The position numbers and the translations under genes were made by a program. Positions 35,110-43,373 of a stretch of 64,000 bases of DNA are shown here, in pieces (position 1 is the first letter of the stretch; each line of letters opens with the position of its first letter). The stretch is from Acidobacteriota bacterium (GTDB lineage Bacteria > Acidobacteriota > Terriglobia > Terriglobales > Acidobacteriaceae). Under the pieces are notes generated by a model. The model made no database searches and was not told the origin of the DNA. It saw nothing but the letters and a program-made list of their open reading frames with translations. The DNA lies in NCBI GenBank assembly GCA_021793405.1, contig JAJYSV010000010.1:25034-89033 (forward strand), read 5' to 3'.

Positions 35110-36059
35110 TGCTGCGGCGGTTGGCACATGTGGCAATACTGGCAAGTTTGATATTTGTTTTTGGCCTTGAAGCTCCAGGTATCGTCCGGGCGCAAACGAG
35201 TCACCGCGAGCATGCGACTGCGCAAATCGAGTTCAATGGCAACCGCGCCTACCAGTATGCGCAACAGATTGTGAACTGCGGACCCCGCTGGATTGGAAGC
35301 CCCGGTCATGCTTGCGCGGAACGTTTTCTGAAGAAGCAATTCGCCAAAGACAACCTCGAAGAGGACACCTTCTCCACGAATACTCCTGCCGGCGTCATGA
35401 CCATGCACAACTTCATTGTGAAATTCCCAGGCAAGAAGGATGGCGTGATCGTATTGGCCTCGCATTACGAGACGAATTATCCACTGCGCGATATTCATTA
35501 TGTGGGCGCCAACGACGGTGCCTCCACAAGTGCGCTTCTCATCGAGATGGCAAACTACCTGCGTGGCCGCAGGCTCGATGGCGACAGCATTTGGCTGGTA
35601 TTTTTCGATGGCGAAGAAGCGATCCAGGAGTGGTCGGACACGGACTCGCTGTACGGTAGCCGTCACCTTGCTGCAAAATGGGACCGCGATGGGACGCTGA
35701 AACGCATCCAGGCGTTTCTCCTCCTGGATATGATCGGCGACAAGGACCTCGACATCGCGCGTGACCAGAATTCGACGCCCTGGCTGCTGGATCTGGTACA
35801 GGAAGCTGCGAAACAAGAGGGTGATGCGTCCCATTTCTTCGCAACAACCACTGCCATGGAAGATGACCATCTGCCCTTCGTTCAGCGTGGCGTTCCCAGC
35901 GCGGACATCATCGACTATGATTACGGTCCACACACTTTTTTGCATCCGGACGGGTATCATCACACCGCCGAGGACACCATGGATAAGATCAGCGCCCATA
36001 GCCTCACGGTGGTCGGCCAGACGATGATGGAAACCATTCATTTGCTGAATCAGCGATAG
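35109..36059 (+). CDS. M28 family metallopeptidase, glutaminyl-peptide cyclotransferase-like
   Basis: The 316-residue protein has a signal peptide (RRLAHVAILASLIFVFGLEAPGIVRA). The zinc ligands and catalytic acids of M28 are visible: SHYETNY, GANDGAST (Asp), FFDGEEA (Glu), DMIGD and a late HHTAEDT. The WSDTDSLYGSRHLAAK segment and DDHLPFVQRGVPSADIID match glutaminyl cyclases, which convert N-terminal Gln to pyroglutamate, better than plain aminopeptidases. It starts inside the tatC stop. Modification or trimming of exported proteins after Tat or Sec transport would fit the coupling, but this is inference. Confidence 0.85.
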   Translation: MLRRLAHVAILASLIFVFGLEAPGIVRAQTSHREHATAQIEFNGNRAYQYAQQIVNCGPRWIGSPGHACAERFLKKQFAKDNLEEDTFSTNTPAGVMTMHNFIVKFPGKKDGVIVLASHYETNYPLRDIHYVGANDGASTSALLIEMANYLRGRRLDGDSIWLVFFDGEEAIQEWSDTDSLYGSRHLAAKWDRDGTLKRIQAFLLLDMIGDKDLDIARDQNSTPWLLDLVQEAAKQEGDASHFFATTTAMEDDHLPFVQRGVPSADIIDYDYGPHTFLHPDGYHHTAEDTMDKISAHSLTVVGQTMMETIHLLNQR

Positions 36060-36068
36060 CATCCATAC

Positions 36069-37052
36069 ATGCCATCCGGCACATATCTCTTGCATGGCCC
36101 GATGCTCGGCGGCGCGCCGTTATGGTTATGGCTGCTCTTCCATGCATTGCTCCTCGCGCTGCTAGGCGTGGACTGGGCCTTTACGAAAAATGCGCGCGAA
36201 GAACAGACGCTTGCCCGGCGCGCGCACTGGATGACATCTGTCTGGATTCTTGCAGCATTCCTGTTCGCGCTGTTGGTCGACGATGTACTCTCGCACAGAT
36301 ACGCATTGGAATATCTGACCGGCTATGGCATCGAAGAATCGCTCAGCATCGACAATCTTTTTGTCTTTCTCGTGCTCTTCCGTGCCTTCGGTTTAGAACC
36401 AGCGAGACAGCGGAGTCTGCTTTTCTTCGGTGTTCTGGGGGCCATCGTAATGCGCGGCCTCATGATCTTCGCCGGCATTGGACTGCTCAATGCCTTCAAC
36501 TGGATGAACTACATCTTTGGCGCGATCCTCCTCTACACGGCGTGGCATCTGCTGTGGAAGTCTCTCAAATCGGAGCCTGAGCACACTCCCGCCTGGATCG
36601 ACTGGTTCACCGGTCATTTACCCATGGCCAGCCAGGAACATCAGGGGCGCTTCCTGGTACGGGAAGACAGGCGCCTGCGTTTCACTCCGCTATTTGTCGC
36701 GCTGATTGCTATTGAGATGACCGACCTGATATTTGCCACCGATTCAATTCCGGCCGTACTGGCCGTGTCGCATCATCCCTTCGTCGTTTATTGTTCGAAC
36801 ATTTTCGCGGTACTTGGATTGCGCTCTCTCTACTTCACATTGGCGGCGACGCTGGAAAAGCTGCATCAATTGCGCTACGGGTTGGTAGTGATTCTGACTT
36901 TCGTCGGTATCAAGATGATGCTAAGCAACGTCTACCCCATTTCCATCCTGGTTTCGCTCGCCGTGCTGGGATCGGTAGTCGCGCTTTCCGTCATCTGGTC
37001 GCTGCTTTCCAGGCCGGAGCCGTCGAAAATACACTCTAATAGAAATCGATGA
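36069..37052 (+). CDS. TerC/Alx family membrane protein
   Basis: The 327-residue protein has about nine predicted helices. The two conserved acidic motifs of the family are present: ESLSIDNLFVFLVLF near residue 92, and IEMTDLIFATDSIPAVLAV near residue 217. The family includes Alx, a manganese exporter, and TerC proteins linked to tellurite resistance and metal loading of secreted enzymes. The gene follows the M28 peptidase after 9 nt. A metal supply role for exported metalloproteins is possible. The 3' end overlaps nadB tail-to-tail by 17 nt. Confidence 0.93.
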   Translation: MPSGTYLLHGPMLGGAPLWLWLLFHALLLALLGVDWAFTKNAREEQTLARRAHWMTSVWILAAFLFALLVDDVLSHRYALEYLTGYGIEESLSIDNLFVFLVLFRAFGLEPARQRSLLFFGVLGAIVMRGLMIFAGIGLLNAFNWMNYIFGAILLYTAWHLLWKSLKSEPEHTPAWIDWFTGHLPMASQEHQGRFLVREDRRLRFTPLFVALIAIEMTDLIFATDSIPAVLAVSHHPFVVYCSNIFAVLGLRSLYFTLAATLEKLHQLRYGLVVILTFVGIKMMLSNVYPISILVSLAVLGSVVALSVIWSLLSRPEPSKIHSNRNR

Positions 37053-38637
37053 AATCGATTTGGCCGCGCACCATCCGCGAATGCTTGGCACAGCCTGGAT
37101 CGTGTTGTGGAAAATCCGTGCGCGCATGGGCCCCACGAGATTCTCTGCGTGCCAAAGCGGAGGCCACGATCAGCTCCGCCACAGTGTGTAGATTGCACAA
37201 CTCGGCGTTCTCCCGGGTGGTGGCGGGCGGTAGTTCGTGACGCATGTTATGCAATTCTGACTCCAGCGCGGACAACCCCAAGTGATCGCGCAACAGACCG
37301 GCATGCAGCCACATCAGACTGCGCAGCCGCTCCCGCAACGCGGATACTCTGCTGGCTTCTGGCGCCGGCAAAGAGATTTCCTCGACCGCCGCAGTGGCTT
37401 TCTCTGCAGCAATTGGGGCCTCCCCATGCGAACCTTCCTTCAACATAGTCTCAGCCGCACGCGCACCGAAAACCAGTCCTTCCAGCAAAGAGTTGCTGGC
37501 TAGCCGATTCGCCCCATGCACCCCCGTACATGCAACCTCGCCCGCCGCGTAGAGACCTGGCAAGGTGGTACGCCCAAACAAATCCGTCCGCACGCCCCCC
37601 ATCAGGTAATGCGCCGCAGGACGGACCGGGATCAAATCTCGAGCAAGGTCCAAGCCATAGGAGTGCAAGCACGAAGAGATGCCGGGAAAGCGAGCGTGCA
37701 GATCCTTGCCGGTGACGTGGCGCATGTCGAGATAGACCGGGAGTGCCTCTCCAGGCCTTTCTCCAACGCCTTCGTGCATGATAGCCCGCGCCACTACATC
37801 ACGCGGCGCCAGTTCCGCCATCGGATGATACCGCTCCATGAATCTCTCGCCACGATGGTTGCGTAAAACTGCGCCTTCACCACGCAGTGCTTCCGACAAC
37901 AGAAAACGCGGTGCACCCGGCACACTCAAGGCCGTTGGATGAAACTGATAAAACTCCATATCGGAGACTTCCGCGCCTGCCCGGTAGGCCATGGCGATAC
38001 CATCGCCGGTCGCAACCAGGGGATTGGTAGTGTCGCTGTAGACCTGACCCGCGCCGCCACTGGCCAGCAGCACTCCTCGCGCCACAAACAGCAGCGGTTT
38101 GCCCGCCGCATCCAGCGCATGAACGCCAACAACTCTCCCATCTCGAACCACAAGATCCCGCGTCGTGAGCCGCTCGTACAGATGAATGTGGGATTCATGC
38201 TGCGCGCACTGCAAGAGAGCGCGGCCAATTTCCTTGCCAGTGGCGTCGCCATTTGCGTGCAGGATACGGGGCAAGCTGTGCGCTCCTTCACGCGTCCGCA
38301 TCAGACTGCCGAGGCCGTCGCCCTCGCGATCGAAGTTGGTTCCCCATGCCAGCAGCTCGGCTATTCGCGCCGGACCTTCTTCTACCAGCAGATGCGCAGC
38401 CCGCTCAAACACCAGTCCATCGCCGGCATGAATGGTGTCCTGAGCATGCAGTTCGACGTCCTCCGCGCCGCCCATGGCGACGGCAATACCGCCTTGAGCG
38501 TAATGGGTGTTGGACTCCGAGGCTTCTTCCTTGGTAATCAGCGCCACTTCCGCCGTTTTGGCCAGCGTGAGCGCTGCCCGCAGGCCGGTGATTCCAGCTC
38601 CAATGACAATCCAGTCAGACAGTAAAGGGGTCTCCAC
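37036..38637 (-). CDS. nadB: L-aspartate oxidase NadB
   Basis: The 533-residue flavoprotein shows the FAD dinucleotide motif GAGITGLRAALTLA, the substrate-loop segment EASESNTHYAQGGIAVAMG, a GQVYSDTTNPLVATGDG block and HYLMGGVRTDLFGRT near the end of the FAD domain. The C-terminal helical domain follows. NadB oxidises L-aspartate to iminoaspartate, the first step of de novo NAD synthesis. nadA and nadC are not in the window. The gene is divergent from aroB, with about 100 bp between starts. Confidence 0.95.
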   Translation of the reverse strand: METPLLSDWIVIGAGITGLRAALTLAKTAEVALITKEEASESNTHYAQGGIAVAMGGAEDVELHAQDTIHAGDGLVFERAAHLLVEEGPARIAELLAWGTNFDREGDGLGSLMRTREGAHSLPRILHANGDATGKEIGRALLQCAQHESHIHLYERLTTRDLVVRDGRVVGVHALDAAGKPLLFVARGVLLASGGAGQVYSDTTNPLVATGDGIAMAYRAGAEVSDMEFYQFHPTALSVPGAPRFLLSEALRGEGAVLRNHRGERFMERYHPMAELAPRDVVARAIMHEGVGERPGEALPVYLDMRHVTGKDLHARFPGISSCLHSYGLDLARDLIPVRPAAHYLMGGVRTDLFGRTTLPGLYAAGEVACTGVHGANRLASNSLLEGLVFGARAAETMLKEGSHGEAPIAAEKATAAVEEISLPAPEASRVSALRERLRSLMWLHAGLLRDHLGLSALESELHNMRHELPPATTRENAELCNLHTVAELIVASALARRESRGAHARTDFPQHDPGCAKHSRMVRGQIDFIDFY

Positions 38638-38734
38638 GATGTTGAGGATAGCACGCAGACAACCGCTGTTTCTTGTGCCGATACTCCGATCGCCACTCGA
38701 ATGAGGTCAGTCTGCGATACGATAGAAAATCAGC

Positions 38735-39841
38735 GTGTCCACAATTCTTGTCAAAACCGCATCTTCAGATTACCCGGTGGTTGTTCAACCGCGTCTACTC
38801 GAAAAGCTGGCCGGCCATGTGTGTAAAGCCTGCGGCGAACAGCGGGCGATCTTCGTCGTCACGTCCCCGGAAATATGGTCTCGCTGGGGACACACATTTC
38901 TCTCATCCTTCGCAGACAGGAAGATCGACATCCTGCCGCTGTTCATCCCCCCCGGAGAACGATATAAGCAACTAAAAACCGTAGAGCATCTGGCCGAAAA
39001 AATGATCGTTGCTGGCGCCAAGCGCGATGCTCTCCTGATGGCTTTCGGCGGTGGTGTGATCGGTGACATGACTGGCTTTCTCGCCGCGATTTATATGCGC
39101 GGAATCCGCTATGTTCAGGTTCCCACCACCTATCTTTCACAGATAGACTCATCGCTGGGTGGCAAAACGGGAGTCAATCTTCGCGTAGGCAAGAACCTGT
39201 TGGGCAGTTTTCATCCACCCGTCGCAGTGTTTTCCGACCCAGCGGTTTTGTCCACGCTGCCCCCTGCGGAACTTCGGTCCGGTGCTGTGGAAAGTGTAAA
39301 AGCCGCCGTGCTCGGCGATGCCGACTACTTTGACTGGCTGGAACACAACCTGGACAGTTTGTTGGCTGGTGAAACAGAAACATTGACCCGGGCGATTGAA
39401 ACCTCGGTGCGCATCAAGGCGGAAATAGTGAGCTTGGACGAACGCGAGTCCGGCGAGCGAATGTTATTGAATCTCGGCCACACTGTAGGACATGCCATTG
39501 AAGCGGCTACGCGTTACCGCGGCCTGCTGCACGGCGAAGCCGTGGCGTGGGGAATGATCGCTTCGCTGCATCTGGCGGTTGCGCGATCTGCTCTGACGCT
39601 CGAACAAGCCACGCGCATCGAGGAACTCACGTTTCGCCTGGGCCCATTTCCGAGGTTTCGGGCTACGTCGAAGGTCTTGCTGGAGCGCACTGCGGGCGAT
39701 AAAAAGCACTTACAGAGTGCGCGCCGTTTTGTTCTGCCCGTAGCGATCGGAAAAGCCATCGTAGTCGAAGACGTGAGTCAGCAGGAATTGCTGGCTGCCA
39801 TTCAATCCATGTTGCGAACAATGAAAGAACGTGGTGTATGA
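38735..39841 (+). CDS. aroB: 3-dehydroquinate synthase AroB
   Basis: The 368-residue enzyme starts at GTG 38735. The NAD-binding and zinc-site core is intact: FGGGVIGDMTGFLAAIYMRG, then QVPTTYLSQIDSSLGGKTGVN, the LRSGAVESVKAAVLGD region with the first metal Glu, and the His ligands in LNLGHTVGHAIEA and GLLHGEAVAWG. It converts DAHP to 3-dehydroquinate in the shikimate pathway. The stop overlaps the next start as ATGA, coupling it to a quinone methyltransferase. Chorismate from this pathway also feeds menaquinone synthesis. Confidence 0.96.
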   Translation: MSTILVKTASSDYPVVVQPRLLEKLAGHVCKACGEQRAIFVVTSPEIWSRWGHTFLSSFADRKIDILPLFIPPGERYKQLKTVEHLAEKMIVAGAKRDALLMAFGGGVIGDMTGFLAAIYMRGIRYVQVPTTYLSQIDSSLGGKTGVNLRVGKNLLGSFHPPVAVFSDPAVLSTLPPAELRSGAVESVKAAVLGDADYFDWLEHNLDSLLAGETETLTRAIETSVRIKAEIVSLDERESGERMLLNLGHTVGHAIEAATRYRGLLHGEAVAWGMIASLHLAVARSALTLEQATRIEELTFRLGPFPRFRATSKVLLERTAGDKKHLQSARRFVLPVAIGKAIVVEDVSQQELLAAIQSMLRTMKERGV

Positions 39842-40599
39842 CTGCGCCCGCCAGTGGGGCCGAGCCACCCGGGGCTGCCGATGAGCGCAGCGCCAGCCAG
39901 GCTGTGCAGTCTATGTTCGACTGCATTGCTCCCCGCTACGATCTGCTCAATCACGTATTGTCGGCCAATGTCGATCGCATATGGTGGCGCCGAACTGCAC
40001 GTACGTTTGCACCCATCCTGAAAAAACCCGAGGCCGTCGTTCTCGATGTATGTTGTGGCACTGGAGACATGACTCTGGCTCTGCTGCGGCATCGTCCCGC
40101 GGACGCCGAGCCAATCTTGGCGCTCGACTTTGCCCATGCCATGCTGGAACGCGCGAAAGAGAAATTCTCTTCTCCTGAATGTTCCGGCAAAGTTGTGGTC
40201 GCGATCGAAGCGGATGCGCTCAACATGCCTATTCCCGATGGCTCGGTCGACCTAATTACCACGGCATTTGGATTCCGCAACCTCGCCAATTATGAAGCTG
40301 GGCTCAAAGAAATGCATCGCGTGATGCGCCCCGGGGCGACCCTGGGAATTTTGGACTTCAACGAACCCGACGGCCTCTTCGGGGGGATTTACAACTTTTA
40401 CTTCCGTCAGATTCTGCCGCGAATTGGAAGGTTACTCTCCGGCTCGTCCGCGCCGTACGCGTATCTGCCACATTCCGTGCACCGCTTTCCAGAGCCGGAA
40501 GAATTCCTGGCATTGATGCGCTCCTGCGGCTTCATCCAGGCGACGTGGACCCCCTACACGTTTGGCATTGCGGGCCTGTACCGCGCTGTGAAAGCATGA
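39838..40599 (+). CDS. menG: Demethylmenaquinone/ubiquinone C-methyltransferase (MenG/UbiE)
   Basis: The 253-residue class I SAM-dependent methyltransferase has the UbiE N-terminal signature VQSMFDCIAPRYDLLNHVLS. It continues with the SAM motif DVCCGTGDMTLALL, the LTTAFGFRNL-like segment ITTAFGFRNLANYEAGL and MRPGATLGILDF. It methylates the quinone ring of demethylmenaquinone or its ubiquinone analogue. Menaquinone is the usual quinone of Acidobacteria, so I prefer menG. The first 20 residues are an unusual Ala/Gly/Pro-rich lead. Confidence 0.94.
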   Translation: MTAPASGAEPPGAADERSASQAVQSMFDCIAPRYDLLNHVLSANVDRIWWRRTARTFAPILKKPEAVVLDVCCGTGDMTLALLRHRPADAEPILALDFAHAMLERAKEKFSSPECSGKVVVAIEADALNMPIPDGSVDLITTAFGFRNLANYEAGLKEMHRVMRPGATLGILDFNEPDGLFGGIYNFYFRQILPRIGRLLSGSSAPYAYLPHSVHRFPEPEEFLALMRSCGFIQATWTPYTFGIAGLYRAVKA

Positions 40600-40655
40600 A
40601 GATTCCCCACGCTGACGCCGCTACGTTTGCCTACGGCGGGGGATGATAAGGCAAA

Positions 40656-42089
40656 ATGGCGCGTCACATTTCCATCTCAAGCCGCAGGATGATCGATCCT
40701 GCGATAAAAAAACGCACCGCTTCCATCTCTGTCATGGCCGCCGCGGTCATGACGTTTCTTAAATTGTGGACCGGACTGCAAAGCGGCAGCATTGGCATGT
40801 TGTCGGAGGCCGCGCATTCCGGTCTCGATCTGGTCGCCTCCCTCATCATCCTGGCATCCGTAACTATCTCCGATCGTCCTGCCGACGAGGCACATGCCTA
40901 CGGCCACGGCAAGATGGAAAATTTGGCCGCGTTTACAGAAACGCTGCTCATGGTTGCTTCCGTCCTGTGGATCCTCGGCGAAGCTCTCGAACGAATTCTC
41001 GGTCACGCGCATCCACTGAAACTCTCTGTCTGGCCGTTTGCCGTCTTGCTGCTTTCGATGGCGGTTGACTTTGTGCGCTCACGAGCGCTGGGTCGCGTGG
41101 CCCGGCAAACGATGAGCCAGGCGCTGGAAGCAGATGCGCTGCACTTCAGTATGGACATCTGGTCGAGCCTCGCCGTCATTGGAGGCTTGCTGGCTGGCCT
41201 CGCATCCCAGCATTGGCATCTGCGTTGGCTGCAGTTTGGCGATCCTCTCGCGGCGGTCGCGGTCTCGGTTATCATCCTCATAGTTTGCTGGCGTCTGGCA
41301 CGCCAAACCGTCGACATTCTGACCGATGCCGCTCCCATTGCAACGCGCCGCCGAGTGGCTGAGTCTCTTCGCCAGTTGCCCGACGGCCTCGGAATTGAGC
41401 GGCTTCGTCTGCGCCTTTCCGGAAATCATTATTTTGCCGACCTCACAGTCGGGATGCCGAGGAACTTGAGCTTCCAACGAACAGAACAAATGAAGGAACA
41501 GGTGGCGGATGCGGTGCATCGCATTCTTCCGGACGCCGATGTGGTTGTCAACGTCATTCCGCGCGTGGGCCGCTCAGAGAGTATCTTCGATCGGGTTCGC
41601 GCTGTCGCCGCGCGTCATAATCTGTCCGTGCATGATCTCAGCGTTCAGCACTACGATGGAAAACTGCACCTCGAGCAACACCTGGAAGTGCCCGAGTCCC
41701 TGAGCCTGCGAGAGGCGCACGCCCTAGTCACCACGATCGAAAGTGAAACCCGCGCAGATGTCTCGGAGATCGATACCATTCTTACTCACATTGAAAGCGA
41801 GCGGGGCAGCATTGAAATCGAAGCCCGCCGCAGCGAAGATGCCGCACTCGAAGTGGAACTGCGCCGCCTCGCCAGTGAGTTTCCAGATATTCTGGATGTG
41901 CATGCGGTCGTGGTATCCAAGTCTCGCGACCGAGTGCAGATTTCGTGCCATTGCACTCTACCAGACGACCGTAGTATGTCCGATGTCCACGCACTGATCA
42001 CTGCGTTGGAAGATCGAGTCAAATCGGAGTTGCCACAGATTGCGCGCGTCTTCATCCATCCCGAGCCGGCGACCGATAATCAGCGGTGA
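40656..42089 (+). CDS. Cation diffusion facilitator family transporter with extended C-terminus
   Basis: The 477-residue protein is well over the usual 300 of this family. The membrane part (residues 20 to about 215) has the two metal sites: SEAAHSGLDLVAS in helix 2 and ADALHFSMDIWSS in helix 5. DEAHAYGHGKMENLAAF lies between helices 2 and 3. The normal cytoplasmic dimerisation domain follows, and then about 170 extra residues that look like two further copies of the same ferredoxin-like fold: HNLSVHDLSVQHYDGKLHLEQHLEVPE and FPDILDVHAVVVSKSRDRVQISCHCTLPD. The family exports zinc, iron or manganese in exchange for protons. An ATG twelve codons in (40689) is an alternative start. Confidence 0.92.
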   Translation: MARHISISSRRMIDPAIKKRTASISVMAAAVMTFLKLWTGLQSGSIGMLSEAAHSGLDLVASLIILASVTISDRPADEAHAYGHGKMENLAAFTETLLMVASVLWILGEALERILGHAHPLKLSVWPFAVLLLSMAVDFVRSRALGRVARQTMSQALEADALHFSMDIWSSLAVIGGLLAGLASQHWHLRWLQFGDPLAAVAVSVIILIVCWRLARQTVDILTDAAPIATRRRVAESLRQLPDGLGIERLRLRLSGNHYFADLTVGMPRNLSFQRTEQMKEQVADAVHRILPDADVVVNVIPRVGRSESIFDRVRAVAARHNLSVHDLSVQHYDGKLHLEQHLEVPESLSLREAHALVTTIESETRADVSEIDTILTHIESERGSIEIEARRSEDAALEVELRRLASEFPDILDVHAVVVSKSRDRVQISCHCTLPDDRSMSDVHALITALEDRVKSELPQIARVFIHPEPATDNQR

Positions 42090-42122
42090 CTGCCCGGTCA
42101 ATCCCCCGGAGGAGCAACCTGA

Positions 42123-42524
42123 ATGGAAGCCAATGTGACATGGAAGCGCGAGATGGCCTTCGATGCGCTCTCGCACAGCGGGCACATCATCCCGCTGGAC
42201 GGCGACGCGGTACAAACCCAAGGGGCCAGCCCGATGGAAATGGTTTTGATGGCACTCTGTGGTTGCACCGCCATCGATGTCATCTCGATCTTAAAGAAGA
42301 AACGGCAGTCGTTTACGGGGCTGACAGTTTCTGCGGTCGCTAGGCGGGCTGCCGAGCCGCCCATGGTTTTTACTCATGTGAAACTGACGTATCGTGTCAG
42401 TGGCGCCGTTTCCCACAAAGCCATGGAAGACGCCGTACATCTGTCGGAAACAAAATACTGTTCGGTTGCAGGTATGGTGTCAAAAACAGCCAAAATAGAA
42501 TATGAAATCGAATACGCAGGCTAA
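42123..42524 (+). CDS. OsmC family protein
   Basis: The 133-residue protein carries the two redox cysteines of the OsmC/Ohr superfamily, one in MALCGCTAIDVISILKKKR and one in ETKYCSVAGMVS. A GGAGGAG ribosome site lies 9 nt before the ATG. The YhfA-type sequence (TWKREMAFDA at the start, GASPMEMVLMAL) suggests a general peroxidase-like or envelope-stress OsmC rather than a specific Ohr. It follows the metal transporter on the same strand. Confidence 0.92.
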   Translation: MEANVTWKREMAFDALSHSGHIIPLDGDAVQTQGASPMEMVLMALCGCTAIDVISILKKKRQSFTGLTVSAVARRAAEPPMVFTHVKLTYRVSGAVSHKAMEDAVHLSETKYCSVAGMVSKTAKIEYEIEYAG

Positions 42525-42544
42525 GGTACGAGCAGGCACCTCCC

Positions 42545-43348
42545 ATGCTACAAATCTTTCGAGCATTCTCCGCGATTCTATTGTTGCTGACCATCGCGCT
42601 TATCTCTGCCCTGATCACCATGCGACTTGCCATTCATGGTGCTGAAGTGCGCGTACCGGCCTTGTCCGGGCTGACTCTGCCAGAAGCCATTCAGCAGCTC
42701 CGCGCGCGCGGTCTGCAAGCTGGGATCGATGGTCGTTTTTATAGCGCCACCCAGCCGGTGGGAGATGTACTGACTCAAAGTCCGGCACCCGGAACTCTGG
42801 TTCGCAAATCCTGGCGGGTACGAGTCACGGTCAGCCTTGGGCCGCAAAAGGCTGCGATCCCCGCCGTGAATGGAATGAATGAAACCATGGCCACTATCAC
42901 GATCCGGCGCACGGGATTGCAACTTGGCAATGTGGTCGCCTTGCCGTATGCCTATGCTCCGGAAGATACCGTTATCTCCCAGACTCCGGCTGCGCACGCA
43001 ACCGACGTGCAAGGTCCGCGAGTCAGCCTCCTGACGGCGCAACCCATGCCGTCCCTTGAGGAAGCCGATATGATGCCAGATCTTACCGGAGAAACCTTCA
43101 CTCAGGCGGCCATGGCAATCATCCACGCTGGATTTAAACTTGCACCGTTGGGGAGCGTCTCCCGCGCGGATTCCGCGGCTGCGGAATCCAGCCAACCCGC
43201 TGCAAGAATCGCAGCCAGCTTACCCTCCCCACCACCTACAACAGCATCCTCAGCCCTGGTTCCCAGCGGTACCGTCATTTCGCAGATTCCCGCTGCCGGG
43301 AGCCGCATTCCTGTGGGCGCGACGATTCAACTTGCGATCCAGCCTTGA
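42545..43348 (+). CDS. Membrane-anchored PASTA-domain protein
   Basis: The 267-residue protein has one N-terminal membrane helix (AILLLLTIALISALITM) and then three PASTA-type repeats: VPALSGLTLPEAIQQLRARGLQ, IPAVNGMNETMATITIRRTGLQ and MPDLTGETFTQAAMAIIHAGFK. Each ends in a paired TQSPAPG-like strand. A Pro/Ser/Ala linker splits the last repeat. PASTA folds bind muropeptides or cell-wall polymers, usually in kinases and PBPs. Here no catalytic domain is attached. It may be a wall-sensing or division-associated anchor. It converges with rsmB. Confidence 0.88.
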   Translation: MLQIFRAFSAILLLLTIALISALITMRLAIHGAEVRVPALSGLTLPEAIQQLRARGLQAGIDGRFYSATQPVGDVLTQSPAPGTLVRKSWRVRVTVSLGPQKAAIPAVNGMNETMATITIRRTGLQLGNVVALPYAYAPEDTVISQTPAAHATDVQGPRVSLLTAQPMPSLEEADMMPDLTGETFTQAAMAIIHAGFKLAPLGSVSRADSAAAESSQPAARIAASLPSPPPTTASSALVPSGTVISQIPAAGSRIPVGATIQLAIQP

Positions 43349-43373
43349 TTTTTCGCTTCCCGCAATAAAGGAT

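Noticed and set aside
35106..36095. 329-codon minus-strand open frame antisense to the M28 gene
   Set aside because: It covers a clear glutaminyl-cyclase-like gene in the opposite strand and has no family features or ribosome site.
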